Shown here piece by piece: positions 25,209 to 34,169 of a stretch of DNA of 64,000 nucleotides. How positions within the stretch are numbered: position 1 is the first letter of the stretch; every line of letters begins with the position of its first letter. The stretch is from NCBI GenBank assembly GCA_023151115.1, contig JAKLJP010000028.1:32015-96014 (forward strand), in the 5' to 3' direction. The translations under genes were made by a program, and so were the position numbers. The DNA comes from Anaerolineae bacterium. GTDB taxonomy: Bacteria > Chloroflexota > Anaerolineae > 4572-78 > J111. The notes below the pieces were generated by a model that did no database searches, was not told the origin of the DNA, and worked only from the letters and a program-made list of their open reading frames with translations.

Positions 25209-25252
25209 TATAAATGTTGATAAATCTGTGTTCATCTGTGACATCTGTGGAC
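25177..25252. repeat. Repetitive hairpin, word cacagat
   Basis: GTCCACAGATG...ACATCTGTGGAC ends with cacagatgcgcacagatacg and complement inside. It provides the last codons and stop of the methyltransferase gene. Confidence 0.85.
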
Positions 25253-25274
25253 CTTTAACCCGTAGGAGATAACC

Positions 25275-27008
25275 ATGCCCCGTTTAACCAACCAACAAAC
25301 GGCTAAACTCTTTGCCGATATTGGCGATTTGCTGGAAATCAAAGGCGAAAACCGCTTCAAGGTGCTGGCCTATCGCAACGCCGCCGATCATATCGAGAAC
25401 CTGAGTTTTGATTTGTACGACTACTGGGAATCCGGCGGCGATTTGCGGAAGATCGAAGGGATTGGGCAAGCCATCTCGGAAAAGATTGACGAAAAATTCA
25501 AAACCGGCAAACTGGGCTTTTGGGACAAATTAGCCGCCGAAATTCCTCCGGCCCTGGTCGAAGTGCTGGCTATCCCCGATGTCGGCCCCAAACTGGCCAA
25601 GGCCATGTGGGAGGAGTTGGGCCTGACTACCGTGGCCGAAGTCAAAGCCGCCGCGCAGGAGGGCAAGTTACAAAAGCTGCCGCGCATGGGCGCGAAAAGT
25701 GAAGCCCGTATCCTGGCCAGCATCGAAGCCGTGGAGCGGCGCGAGACCGGCCGGGTTCATTTGGGGGTGGCCTGGCCGCTGGCCATGCGGGTTCTGGCTG
25801 CTTTAAAGGACCTGCCCGAAGTGATCCAGGTCGAGCCGGCCGGCAGTTTGCGCCGCATGCGCGAAACCATCGGCGACCTGGATTTTGTGGCCTCCACCGA
25901 GCAGCCGGGACCCATTATGGCCGTGTTCAAAACTCTGCCCGAAGTCGAGGAAGTGATTGCCGCCGGCGAAACCAAAACCTCGGTTCGTTTTCGCAACGGC
26001 ATGCAGGCCGACCTGCGCTGCGTTACCCCCGCGCAGTGGGGCCCGGCGCTGAATTATTTCACCGGCAGTAAAAATCACAACGTCAAAATTCGGGAATTGG
26101 CCCAAAAAAAGGGCTACAGTCTGAACGAGTATGCCCTCACCCGCACCAGCGACGGCGAGCCGCTGTTTTTTGCCGATGAAGCGGAACTGTACAAATTTTT
26201 CGGGCTGCCCTACATTCCACCCTACTTGCGGGAAGACCGGGGCGAGATTGAGGCGGCCTTTCAAGGCAATCTGCCGGCGGGGTTGGAAGTGGGCAACATC
26301 AAAGGCGAGGTTCACTGCCATTCCACCTGGAGCGACGGCCAACACAGCATCGAAGAGATGGCTCGCGCCGCCCTGGCTAAGGGGTATCAATATTTGGCAA
26401 TTACCGATCACTCCCAGAGCCTCGGCGTTGCCGGCGGCCTCAACGCCGATCGTTTAGCCCAACAGCGCCGGGAAATTGACGAAGTTCAGGCGCGTATTCC
26501 GGGTATTCGCTTGTGGCAGGGGTCAGAGGTGGAGGTACGGGCCGATGGCACACTTGATTTCCCCGATGAAGTTTTGGCCCAGTTGGATTATGTGGTGGCT
26601 TCCGTCCACACCGGCCTGCGCCAGGATCGGGACACTTTGACCCGGCGGGCGCTGGCGGCGATTAGAAATCCTTACGTCAAGCAGTTAGCCCATCCCACCG
26701 GCCGTTTATTGCCCCGGCGCGAGGGCGGCGATTTCGATATGGAGGCGCTGATCCAGGCGGCGGCGGAAACCGGCGCCTTTCTGGAAATCAATGCCGCGCC
26801 GGAGCGGCTTGATTTACCTGATACTTATGTCCGCCGGGCCATCGAGCTGGGGGTCAAGCTGATTATCAACTGCGATGCCCATCACGCTGACAGCTTTGAT
26901 AATTTGCGCTTCGGCGTCGCTACGGCCTGTCGCGGTTGGGCCTCCGCGGAAAATGTGGTCAATACCCGGCCTCTGGATGAGTTTGTAGCCGCGTGGAAAA
27001 AGGCTTAA
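25275..27008 (+). CDS. polX: DNA polymerase/3'-5' exonuclease PolX
   Basis: Family X repair polymerase of 577 residues. Helix-hairpin-helix segments at about 50-70 and 95-130, polymerase domain with the metal-binding GDLDFVA and the GSKNHNVKIRELA region, and a C-terminal PHP phosphoesterase domain from about residue 340 (GEVHCHSTWSDGQHSIEEM, AITDHSQS, INCDAHH). It fills short gaps and trims 3' ends in base-excision repair. TAGGAGATAACC precedes ATG 25275. It stands alone between repeat elements. Confidence 0.93.
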   Translation: MPRLTNQQTAKLFADIGDLLEIKGENRFKVLAYRNAADHIENLSFDLYDYWESGGDLRKIEGIGQAISEKIDEKFKTGKLGFWDKLAAEIPPALVEVLAIPDVGPKLAKAMWEELGLTTVAEVKAAAQEGKLQKLPRMGAKSEARILASIEAVERRETGRVHLGVAWPLAMRVLAALKDLPEVIQVEPAGSLRRMRETIGDLDFVASTEQPGPIMAVFKTLPEVEEVIAAGETKTSVRFRNGMQADLRCVTPAQWGPALNYFTGSKNHNVKIRELAQKKGYSLNEYALTRTSDGEPLFFADEAELYKFFGLPYIPPYLREDRGEIEAAFQGNLPAGLEVGNIKGEVHCHSTWSDGQHSIEEMARAALAKGYQYLAITDHSQSLGVAGGLNADRLAQQRREIDEVQARIPGIRLWQGSEVEVRADGTLDFPDEVLAQLDYVVASVHTGLRQDRDTLTRRALAAIRNPYVKQLAHPTGRLLPRREGGDFDMEALIQAAAETGAFLEINAAPERLDLPDTYVRRAIELGVKLIINCDAHHADSFDNLRFGVATACRGWASAENVVNTRPLDEFVAAWKKA

Positions 27009-27031
27009 AATACTTCCGTCTTCTTCGAAAA

Positions 27032-27106
27032 TAGACCGCCGACGACAGACCGCCGACCGCCGTAAAATAAATAATGCGACCTGCTACCCTGCGACCTTGC
27101 TACTTT
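27032..27106. repeat. One-armed repeat tracts, words gaccgcc and gcgacctgctaccct
   Basis: gaccgccgacgacagaccgccgac at 27034-27062, then gcgacctgctaccctgcgac at 27075-27100. Both words are shared with elements elsewhere in the window (23725; 17936, 33404, 44140). No complementary second arm is present here. Confidence 0.65.
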
Positions 27107-27170
27107 TTCATCATTGGTGGCGTGTCGTTGGTTTGTGAATACTCCTCAATAAATACATCCCTCGGTGGCC

Positions 27171-27199
27171 TTGACCTCAACCATTGGCTTGAGTATGAT
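27171..27199 (+). promoter_or_regulatory. Promoter of the VapBC-like pair with inverted repeat
   Basis: TTGACC (27171-27176), 17-bp spacer, TATGAT (27194-27199). Inside the spacer CTCAA (27176-27180) and TTGAG (27189-27193) form an inverted repeat, fitting autorepression by the antitoxin. Confidence 0.65.
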
Positions 27200-27226
27200 T
27201 AGAGCCATAGAAAGGAGTTTTGTCGA

Positions 27227-27571
27227 ATGTCTGTAACCATTACCCTGCCCGATGAAATAGCTAATCCTCTGCAAGCCCAGGCCGACGCTAAGCATGTGTC
27301 GCTCGATGAGTTAGTAACAGACTTGCTAACCAATGCTCTCGCCACTGAGCCTGAAGAGGATGAACTGGAAGCACTGGTCGCCCGGATTAAGGCGACTCCA
27401 CCCAACCCGGCCTCTATTCGTCCCGCTACTGGCTCGTTAATAGAAGCCCTTAAAAATGCTCCTGAAGATCCAGACTTTGACCTTGAAACTTGGAACCTTG
27501 AATGGGCTAAAATCGAAGCCGAAATAAAAGCAATCAACCGGGCTGATGATATAGCTGAGGGGCGCGCCTAG
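27227..27571 (+). CDS. Antitoxin of a VapBC-like pair
   Basis: 114 residues. The N terminus (MSVTITLPDEIANPLQAQAD) suggests a short DNA-binding strand-helix module like that of ribbon-helix-helix antitoxins, and the acidic C-terminal half (DPDFDLETWNLEWAKIEAEI) is the likely toxin-binding tail. GAAAGGAG precedes ATG. It is followed 12 bases later by the PIN toxin. Family name not certain. Confidence 0.75.
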   Translation: MSVTITLPDEIANPLQAQADAKHVSLDELVTDLLTNALATEPEEDELEALVARIKATPPNPASIRPATGSLIEALKNAPEDPDFDLETWNLEWAKIEAEIKAINRADDIAEGRA

Positions 27572-27583
27572 GGAGTGATATGT

Positions 27584-27988
27584 ATGACGGATTATCTTTT
27601 AGATACAAACCATGCTTCTCCGCTGGTAACACTTGGTCATCCATTGCGCCAGCGCGTCCTAAGCCTTCAGGCTAATCACTCTTTTGCTATAGCCGTTCCG
27701 GTTTTAGCTGAGGTCTTGTATGGTCTTCATCTCTTACCCAGAGCGGAACAAAATCTGGTTGAGTGGGCACGTCTCAGGTTAAACTTCAATTGTTATGCCT
27801 CAGATGAGTTTGATGCCGAACAGGCTGTGGAATTACAAATCAAACTCCGTCGGCGGGGTTGGCAGCTCGCCACGATTGATGCCTTAGTTGCCGCTGTAGC
27901 TCTCCGCTATGATCTCACCTTGCTAACCACTGATAAAGATTTTTCCGCTATTCCCCAATTGCAACAAGAAAACTGGTTAATTCTATAG
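27584..27988 (+). CDS. PIN-domain toxin, VapC-like
   Basis: 134-residue PIN ribonuclease. Acidic active-site residues are all present: D7 (YLLDTNH), E43 (LAEVLYG), D99 (TIDALVAA) and D117 (TTDKDF). Toxins of this group cleave tRNA or rRNA to halt growth unless held by the antitoxin. ATG 27584 is favoured over GTG 27575 because GGGAG lies eight bases before it. The next gene, a DNA methyltransferase, begins at the base after its stop codon, so all may be one operon. Confidence 0.88.
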   Translation: MTDYLLDTNHASPLVTLGHPLRQRVLSLQANHSFAIAVPVLAEVLYGLHLLPRAEQNLVEWARLRLNFNCYASDEFDAEQAVELQIKLRRRGWQLATIDALVAAVALRYDLTLLTTDKDFSAIPQLQQENWLIL

Positions 27989-28816
27989 ATGGCAGACTCT
28001 CCGTTACCTCCCAAACACACCCCCTGGAGCGATCTCGACCTCAACCGCTGGCGCGAATATGAGGAAATCAAAACCGACTCCCTTTGGATGTATGACAACC
28101 GGGCCAGCGGCGATGGGCACAAGCTTGACTATCACGGCAATTACATTCCCCAGCTTGCCACCCAACTGCTGACCCGCTACAGCAAAAAAGATGAGATCGT
28201 GCTGGACTTGTTTCTCGGCTCCGGCACCACTGCCATCGAGGCGGCTCGGCTGAATCGGCGCTGCATTGGGGTGGAACTCAAGCCGGAACTGGTCGAATAT
28301 GTGCGCGACAAAATTAAACCTGAACTGCTGGACTCACGGATACATTTGCTGCAAGGCAACAGCGCCGCCCCGGAAACTGTCAGGCAAATCAACGAGACCC
28401 TCGGCGGCATGCAGGCCAACGCGGCTCACCTGCTCATTCTCCACCCACCCTACGCCGACATCATCAAATTCTCCGACCGGCCCGATGATCTGTCCAACGC
28501 CCCCACCACCGAAACTTTTTTGGACAGCTTTGAGGTTGTGGCCCGTCACGGCTATGAATTGCTCGCTCCGGGCCGCTTCGCTGCGCTCATCATCGGCGAC
28601 AAATATGCCAACGGCGAACTGGTTCCGCTCGGCTTTTGGTGCATGGAACGCATGAACCGGGTGGGTTTCAAAACTAAGGCCATTATCGTCAAAAATATCG
28701 AAGGCAATGAAAAGGGCAAAGGCAAATCGGCTAACCTGTGGCGCTATCGGGCGCTGGCGGGAGGATATTATATTTTTAAGCACGAGTATGTGATGGTTTT
28801 TTTTAAGCCGAAGTAG
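27989..28816 (+). CDS. DNA methyltransferase (N4/N6 type, permuted motif order)
   Basis: 275 residues. Residues 49-97 hold the SAM-binding part (NYIPQLATQLLTRY, then motif I VLDLFLGSGTTAIEAARL and GVEL), and the catalytic motif follows as LHPPY at 151-155, in place of the more common DPPY or SPPY. That motif order (SAM site first) fits a permuted amino-methyltransferase. It directly follows a VapC-like toxin and directly precedes a putative nuclease whose ATG is the base after its stop, so it may be the modification half of a restriction system. The recognition sequence is unknown. Confidence 0.78.
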   Translation: MADSPLPPKHTPWSDLDLNRWREYEEIKTDSLWMYDNRASGDGHKLDYHGNYIPQLATQLLTRYSKKDEIVLDLFLGSGTTAIEAARLNRRCIGVELKPELVEYVRDKIKPELLDSRIHLLQGNSAAPETVRQINETLGGMQANAAHLLILHPPYADIIKFSDRPDDLSNAPTTETFLDSFEVVARHGYELLAPGRFAALIIGDKYANGELVPLGFWCMERMNRVGFKTKAIIVKNIEGNEKGKGKSANLWRYRALAGGYYIFKHEYVMVFFKPK

Positions 28817-29464
28817 ATGTCTGACCCTATCCTCATTCGGCATGAACTCAACAAGCTCAAAATCCTGCCGCCCTGGGGGCGCAAACAAGGCGACCAGTGG
28901 GATAAGTGGAGCAATTTTGTTTATGAACTGGAAACACTCCACGAGGTTTGGGCGCAGGTAAACCTGGTGGCCCGCCGGGAAGGGCTGGAGGTTAAAGCTT
29001 TCGGCGCTTACGCGGTCAACCGATGGTACAATCACCATACCCACGACCAGATTCTACAACTGTTTCTGGCCCACCCGGCTACCCAGCCTGAAGAAAACCG
29101 CAAGCATCATACCGTTGATTTTTACCTGCGCGGCCTGCCGTTTGATCTCAAAATCAGCCATTTTCCCCGCGCTTACCCCGAAACTATTGACTACGCCCAA
29201 CAGCGCCCCCATCATCTGGCCCGCTGGTTGTACCAGCATCAATCCAAACAGAGACGCTACCATACCGGCAATCGCCTCTTCCTTATTTTGCGCAACCGCG
29301 CCCAACCGGAACTGAGTTGGCAGCTTCGCCGCGATTTTGCCACCCTGGAACAACGCATCCACGAATTTTTGGAGGCTCCGACCCTGCTCGGTTTAACCCT
29401 GCCCCAGCCAGAGCCTCAGCCAGCTTCCCAGCCATGGGCAGCGATAATTTTCCACATTCTATAA
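28817..29464 (+). CDS. Unknown protein, possible PD-(D/E)XK restriction nuclease
   Basis: 215 residues, not recognised. It contains TVDFYLRGLPFDLKISHFP with D101, D110 and K112, which fits the D-x8-D-x-K core of the PD-(D/E)XK nuclease fold. The rest is rich in His, Arg and aromatic residues (NRWYNHHTHDQ, HHLARWLYQHQSKQRRYH). It begins at the base after the methyltransferase stop codon, so a type II restriction enzyme is the best guess; function is inferred from motif and position only. Confidence 0.55.
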   Translation: MSDPILIRHELNKLKILPPWGRKQGDQWDKWSNFVYELETLHEVWAQVNLVARREGLEVKAFGAYAVNRWYNHHTHDQILQLFLAHPATQPEENRKHHTVDFYLRGLPFDLKISHFPRAYPETIDYAQQRPHHLARWLYQHQSKQRRYHTGNRLFLILRNRAQPELSWQLRRDFATLEQRIHEFLEAPTLLGLTLPQPEPQPASQPWAAIIFHIL

Positions 29465-29474
29465 AAACCACGTT

Positions 29475-29529
29475 ACTACTCAGTCTCATGTCATTTTCGA
29501 GACCAAAGGTCGAGAAATCCCCAGGGCAC
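29475..29529. repeat. Partial catgtcatttcga repeat
   Basis: ACTACTCAGTCTCATGTCATTT then CGAGACC-aaa-GGTCGAGAAATCCCC; left half of the family element. The remaining bases to 29693 show no gene. Confidence 0.75.
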
Positions 29530-29693
29530 AACAATATTGAGTTTGAAAGACCCCTTTTTTGGATGACACCTATCGTCTAAAAGAGTGACAAATGCCACTT
29601 ACCCCTAGAAACACCAGCGCGTAAAATCAAAGCAGAAACCCAATAAGCATCCCGGGCGAGACCAACGATGTTCTGCGGTCGAGGAGGCAAGCC

Positions 29694-30158
29694 ATGATCA
29701 AGAAAATACTCGTTTCTCTGGATGGTTCCCAGTTGGCGGAGAAAGCTTTACCGTATGCTCAACTGTTAGCCCAGAAATTTGAAGCCGAACTGGTTTTAGT
29801 GCGAGTACTGCACCTTTCCTCAGATTTTGCCGGGGGGATACCGGGAATCGGGATCGTTCGCGAGCAAGTTATCCGGGAACGAGTAGAGGCAAAAAGTTAT
29901 CTTGATCGTGTCTTGCTTCAACTGCGGAGCATGCGTCTGTCAGCCCATGCGATAATTATGGATGTTCACCCGACGGCCGACGCTATTGTAGATTTGGCGG
30001 CTGAGGAAGCCGTTGATCTGATTGTTATAAGCACCCATGGCCGCTCTGGTTTGAGCCGCTGGATCTATGGCAGCGTAGCCAGTAAAGTGTTGCAATATGC
30101 TCCCTGTCCGGTCTTTTTGGTCAGAGCCAATGAGTCAGCCAAACGATTTGCTGTGTGA
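29694..30158 (+). CDS. Universal stress protein
   Basis: 154 residues of the UspA fold: N-terminal KKILVSLDGSQLAEKALPYA, VDLIVISTHGRSGLSRWIYG and SVASKVLQYAPCPVFLVR. The G-x2-G-x9-G-S/T nucleotide-binding pattern is present, so ATP binding is likely. GAGGAGGCAAGCC precedes ATG. It lies upstream of the hydrogenase operon in the same direction, separated by a region of palindromes that probably serves hox. Such proteins often accompany anaerobic and redox genes. Confidence 0.9.
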   Translation: MIKKILVSLDGSQLAEKALPYAQLLAQKFEAELVLVRVLHLSSDFAGGIPGIGIVREQVIRERVEAKSYLDRVLLQLRSMRLSAHAIIMDVHPTADAIVDLAAEEAVDLIVISTHGRSGLSRWIYGSVASKVLQYAPCPVFLVRANESAKRFAV

Positions 30159-30182
30159 TGAGTTGGCCTGAAGTTTCCCTTT

Positions 30183-30242
30183 TTTCACAAATTATTGTGA
30201 AATATATCACAATAGGATGAATGTCACCCGAAAAAGGTGATA
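30183..30242 (+). promoter_or_regulatory. Cluster of palindromes before hoxE (CRP/FNR-type)
   Basis: Three overlapping or adjacent inverted repeats: TTTCACAA-atta-TTGTGAAA (30183-30202), ATTGTGA-N6-TCACAAT (30194-30213; it contains TGTGA-N6-TCACA, the consensus of CRP-family sites), and TGTCACC-N7-GGTGATA (30222-30242). They lie 90-150 bp before hoxE. A possible -10 TATGAT at 30269 has no good -35, which fits an activated promoter. The regulator is not in the window. Confidence 0.65.
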
Positions 30243-30330
30243 CCTAACACTATTGGTACTGGCTTAGCTATGATATGCTAGGCCATAATTTAAACCGTTT
30301 CATACCCCACATTTAGTAAAGGAAAACGCG

Positions 30331-30927
30331 ATGGCTAATGTGATCAAAGATGACGCCAGCAAGTCAGCAAAAGCTGCCGAAGCCGAGCACCCCAGCGGCG
30401 ACCCTCGCTTTAAATTGGTTGATCGAGCCTTGAAGCGGCTGCAATATCAACAGGATGCTTTGATTGAGGTGCTTCATACGGCGCAAGAAGCGTTTGGCTA
30501 CCTGTCGGAAGATTTACTCATTTACACCGCCCACCAGTTGAAACTACCCCTCAGTTGGGTCTACGGGGTAGCAACCTTCTATCACTTCTTTTCGCTCAAA
30601 CCCCTGGGTGAGCACACCTGCATTGTTTGCCTCGGTACAGCTTGTTACGTCAAGCAGGCCGGCGAAATTGTCACCAAACTTCAGGAAGAATTTGGCATTG
30701 AGGCCGGCCAGACAACCCCAGACGGCAAACTCAGCCTTTCGACCGCCCGCTGTCTGGGCAGTTGTGGCCTGGCCCCGGTGCTGGTGCTGGACGGCAATGT
30801 GGTGGGCCGAGAAGGGCCGGCTTCAACCGTTGAGCGGGTCAGGGCGCTGGTAGCCGGGCAGATCGCTCCCGTTGAGCCAAAATCTGCGTCACCGTCTCTG
30901 GAATTAGAGGAGGCTGAAGCCTTATGA
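30331..30927 (+). CDS. hoxE: Bidirectional hydrogenase diaphorase subunit HoxE
   Basis: 198 residues, thioredoxin-like [2Fe-2S] protein of the NuoE/HoxE family. Cluster ligands sit in CLGTACYVK and [13 protein letters not shown]. It shuttles electrons in the diaphorase moiety of an NAD-linked [NiFe] hydrogenase. TAAAGGAAAACGCG precedes ATG. Its stop overlaps hoxF by four bases. Linkage to hoxFUYH separates it from nuoE of respiratory complex I. Confidence 0.9.
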   Translation: MANVIKDDASKSAKAAEAEHPSGDPRFKLVDRALKRLQYQQDALIEVLHTAQEAFGYLSEDLLIYTAHQLKLPLSWVYGVATFYHFFSLKPLGEHTCIVCLGTACYVKQAGEIVTKLQEEFGIEAGQTTPDGKLSLSTARCLGSCGLAPVLVLDGNVVGREGPASTVERVRALVAGQIAPVEPKSASPSLELEEAEAL

Positions 30928-32588
30928 ATCGCGATGATTTACAAACCATAGCCCAAAAAGAACAAGAACGGCAGCAGCAGTTTCGCTGCCGGTTGTTATG
31001 CTGCGCCAGCACCGCCTGTTTGTCGTCCGGTTCACCCTCGGTCCAGGAGGTTTTTGAACAGGCGGTCAAAGCAAACCAATTAACCAAAGAGGTCCAACTT
31101 GTCTCAACCGGCTGTATGGGGCTGTGCAGCCGCGGGCCAATGGTGCGGGTGCAGACCCCCAACGAGCCGGAGATTCTCTACGAGCATGTTGATCGTCAGG
31201 TAGCTCAAAAAATTGTCAGTAAACATATTGTCCATGAGCCGGAGGTAACGCCTGACGTAACCCCTCATGTGCTCTCGCAGGATATTCCTTTCTTTACCCG
31301 GCAAACCCGTGTGGTTCTGTCTAATTCAGGTAATATTGACCCAGAGCGCCTGGAAGAATACATCATGCACGGCGGCTATAAGGCTCTGGTCCATGTTTTA
31401 CGCGAGATGTCGCCGGAGCAAGTGTGCGATGAGATTACCCGCAGTGGTCTGCGTGGGCGTGGCGGCGCCGGCTATCCCACCGGCATTAAGTGGGGCCTGG
31501 TTCGTAAAGCGCCCGGCGATAAGAAATTCGTAGTTGCCAACGGCGACGAAGGCGACCCCGGCGCTTACATGGATCGCACCGTTATGGAGTCAGACCCGCA
31601 CCGGGTGTTAGAAGGGATGGCCATTGCCGGTTATGCCATTGGCGCGGAACAGGGCTATATCTACGTGCGGGGTGAATATCCCATCGCCATCAAGCGCCTG
31701 GAAAAAGCCATTCGCACCGCTGAACGGCGCGGGCTGCTGGGTAGTCGGGTTTTTGAAAGTAATTTCAATTTCCGGGTTGATATTCGGATTGGCGCGGGCG
31801 CATTTGTGTGCGGCGAGGAAACAGCACTGATGGCTTCGATTATGGGCCGGCGCGGCCAGCCCGTCCCGCGGCCGCCCTACCCGTCACAAAGCGGCCTGTG
31901 GGGCTACCCCACCCTGATCAACAACGTGGAAACCTATGCCAATATTGCGCCCATCATTAATAACGGCGCAAGTTGGTATGCCGGCATTGGCACCGAGAAA
32001 AGCAAAGGCACCAAAGTTTTTGCCCTCACCGGCAAACTCAATAACACCGGCTTGATCGAGGTGCCGATGGGGATTACCCTGCGCGAGATTGTTTATGACA
32101 TTGGCGGCGGTATTCCTAACGGCAACACCTTTAAAGCGGCTCAGACCGGCGGCCCCAGCGGCGGCTATCTGCCGCCAGAACACCTGGACACGCCGGTAGA
32201 TTTTGAAAGCCTCAAGGCGTTGGGGTCAATTATGGGTTCCGGCGGGCTGGTCATTCTGGATAATGAAAGCAGTATGCCGGATATGGCCAAGTTCTTCATG
32301 GAATTTTGCATGGATGAAAGCTGCGGCAAGTGCCTGCCCTGCCGGGTTGGCACCGTGCAGATGTATCGCATTTTGGATCGTTTCACCTCAGGCACAGCAA
32401 CCTGGGCTGATCTGCAAAAATTAGAAGAGTTGTGCCTGCTGGTCAAAGAAACCAGTTTGTGCGGGCTGGGCCAATCGGCCCCCAATCCCGTCTTGAGCAC
32501 CCTGCGCTATTTCCGCGAGGAGTATGAGTCGCAGATTCGTGAGAACACAATTCCCCTGGCGCTGGGCAAAAATGGAGATAAGCAATGA
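30924..32588 (+). CDS. hoxF: Bidirectional hydrogenase diaphorase subunit HoxF
   Basis: 554 residues. The N-terminal 100 residues are an extra [2Fe-2S] thioredoxin-like domain ([22 protein letters not shown]); then the NuoF-like core with FMN site [16 protein letters not shown] site [12 protein letters not shown], and a [4Fe-4S] motif [12 protein letters not shown] plus a fourth Cys in [12 protein letters not shown]. It oxidises NADH or reduces NAD+ for the hydrogenase. Starts at ATG 30924 overlapping hoxE. Confidence 0.93.
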   Translation: MNRDDLQTIAQKEQERQQQFRCRLLCCASTACLSSGSPSVQEVFEQAVKANQLTKEVQLVSTGCMGLCSRGPMVRVQTPNEPEILYEHVDRQVAQKIVSKHIVHEPEVTPDVTPHVLSQDIPFFTRQTRVVLSNSGNIDPERLEEYIMHGGYKALVHVLREMSPEQVCDEITRSGLRGRGGAGYPTGIKWGLVRKAPGDKKFVVANGDEGDPGAYMDRTVMESDPHRVLEGMAIAGYAIGAEQGYIYVRGEYPIAIKRLEKAIRTAERRGLLGSRVFESNFNFRVDIRIGAGAFVCGEETALMASIMGRRGQPVPRPPYPSQSGLWGYPTLINNVETYANIAPIINNGASWYAGIGTEKSKGTKVFALTGKLNNTGLIEVPMGITLREIVYDIGGGIPNGNTFKAAQTGGPSGGYLPPEHLDTPVDFESLKALGSIMGSGGLVILDNESSMPDMAKFFMEFCMDESCGKCLPCRVGTVQMYRILDRFTSGTATWADLQKLEELCLLVKETSLCGLGQSAPNPVLSTLRYFREEYESQIRENTIPLALGKNGDKQ

Positions 32589-32643
32589 CGAGGCCAAATG
32601 ATAGAGCAACTCTAAACAGCGACTTGAAAATGGAGGCGTGGCG

Positions 32644-33369
32644 ATGTCTGTTATAACCCTGACCATCAATGATGAATTAGTTAGCGCCCGGCAGGACCAG
32701 TCGCTGTTGGAAGTCATCAAAGAGCACGGAAATCATGTGCCCACCCTCTGCCATTTGGAGGGCTTGAGTGAGCGCGGTAGCTGCCGGCTGTGTATGGTCG
32801 AGTGGCCCGATGGACGTGGTAATGCCAGACTGGTGGCGGCCTGCGTGACCCCGGCTCAAGAAGGGATGGTGATCTATACCCACACCGAGCGCCTGGTCAA
32901 GTACCGGCAGATGATCATGGAGCTATTCTTGGCCGAACGCAATCACGTTTGCGCCGTTTGCGTGATGAACGGGCACTGTGAATTGCAGTGGCAGGCGGCG
33001 GAGTTAGGGGTGGACCATGTCCGCTATGATTATCTCCATCCAGACCTGCCGATGGACGCCAGCCACGAACGCTTTGTTTTGGATCACAATCGCTGTATCC
33101 TCTGCACTCGCTGCGTGCGGGTTTGTGATGAGGTGGAGGGCGCTCACACCTGGGATGTGATGGGCCGGGGCGTCAACAGTCTCATTATCGCCGATTTGAA
33201 CCAGTCCTGGGGCACAAGCCAAAGCTGCACCAGTTGCGGCAAATGTGTCCAGGTTTGCCCCACCGGAGCGCTGTCGAAAAAAGGCATCACCGTAGCCGAG
33301 ATGGAAAAGAAACCGGGCTTTCTGGGCTGGATTTTGAATGGTCGGGAAAAGAAGCAGTGGCAATGGTGA
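32644..33369 (+). CDS. hoxU: Bidirectional hydrogenase diaphorase subunit HoxU
   Basis: 241-residue ferredoxin-like subunit, equal to the N-terminal part of NuoG. N-terminal [2Fe-2S] domain ([19 protein letters not shown]), a His/Cys-ligated cluster region ([16 protein letters not shown]) and two [4Fe-4S] motifs ([30 protein letters not shown]). Carries electrons between HoxF and HoxY. ATG 32644 follows GGAGG by seven bases; GTG 32638 is in frame but too close to that site. Confidence 0.92.
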   Translation: MSVITLTINDELVSARQDQSLLEVIKEHGNHVPTLCHLEGLSERGSCRLCMVEWPDGRGNARLVAACVTPAQEGMVIYTHTERLVKYRQMIMELFLAERNHVCAVCVMNGHCELQWQAAELGVDHVRYDYLHPDLPMDASHERFVLDHNRCILCTRCVRVCDEVEGAHTWDVMGRGVNSLIIADLNQSWGTSQSCTSCGKCVQVCPTGALSKKGITVAEMEKKPGFLGWILNGREKKQWQW

Positions 33370-33403
33370 GTATGGTTCTCCAGAAAAGTTTTCGCTACTG
33401 AAA

Positions 33404-33463
33404 CAGGTAGCAAGGCAGTATGTAGCAGGCCTAAGTTTGCTACTTTGCTACCTGCTACCTTGA
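33404..33463. repeat. Repetitive hairpin, word gtagcaggc
   Basis: aacaggtagcaaggcagtat and gtagcaggc on the left, gctactttgctacctgctac on the right. It lies between hoxU and hoxY, inside the operon. Confidence 0.8.
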
Positions 33464-33526
33464 TTGTTGGGAAAGAATTTTTTCTGGACATCTATAATTG
33501 TGAATTGTTAATGAAGAGGCAAATAG

Positions 33527-34081
33527 ATGAGCGCGAAAAAGAATAGCAAAATCCGGTTGGCAACGGCCTGGTTGGGGGGCTGTTCGGGCTGCCACATGAG
33601 CTTTCTCGATTTGGGGGAGCAGTTGATAACCCTGGCCGAGGCCGTTGAATTGGTTTACAGCCCCATTGCCGACGCCAAAGAATTCCCCCCCAAAGTGGAT
33701 GTGACCCTGGTAGAAGGGGCGGTGGCCAATGTGGATCACCTGGAATTGGCCCACCACATTCGGGCGCGGAGCAAGGTGGTGGTCAGTTTTGGCGACTGCG
33801 CTGTTACCGGCAACGTCACCAGTCTGCGCAATAGATTGCAGGTAGATGATTTGCTGACCCAGGTTTACCGCGAGGGACCGGGCAAGGAGCCGCGCGGCGG
33901 CGAGGCTGATAAAGTGATGCCGGCGCTGCTGCCGAAAGTGCTGCCCTTGCACCAGGTCATTGAGGTAGATGCTTTCATCCCCGGCTGCCCGCCCGACCCT
34001 GACCGCATCTGGGCGGCGGTGTCGGCGCTGCTGCGGGGTGAGCCGGTGGCGCTGGATGCGTCAATGCGCAAGTTTGGATAG
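33527..34081 (+). CDS. hoxY: [NiFe] hydrogenase small subunit HoxY
   Basis: 184 residues. Ligands of the proximal [4Fe-4S] cluster occur in [20 protein letters not shown] and [12 protein letters not shown]. The short length without extra cluster domains is typical of cytoplasmic group 3d hydrogenases. It passes electrons between HoxH and the diaphorase part. It starts with ATG 33527; only weak Shine-Dalgarno (GAAGAGG) is seen. Confidence 0.92.
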   Translation: MSAKKNSKIRLATAWLGGCSGCHMSFLDLGEQLITLAEAVELVYSPIADAKEFPPKVDVTLVEGAVANVDHLELAHHIRARSKVVVSFGDCAVTGNVTSLRNRLQVDDLLTQVYREGPGKEPRGGEADKVMPALLPKVLPLHQVIEVDAFIPGCPPDPDRIWAAVSALLRGEPVALDASMRKFG

Positions 34082-34086
34082 GTGCG

Positions 34087-34143
34087 ATGATGCGTGATGC
34101 GTGACGCGAAGCGTTTTTCACGTATCACGCATCACGTATCACG
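34087..34143. repeat. Repetitive hairpin, word gatgcgtgat
   Basis: gatgatgcgtgatgcgtgac on the left, cacgtatcacgcatcacgta on the right. The word is shared with 38971-39023. It lies between hoxY and hoxH. Confidence 0.85.
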
Positions 34144-34169
34144 ACATAAACACCAAAGGAATAAATACT

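Noticed and set aside
30331..33369. hoxEFU as nuoEFG of the complex I fragment at 2 kb
   Set aside because: They are in one operon with hoxYH and a maturation protease, HoxF has the extra N-terminal domain, and HoxU is a short NuoG.
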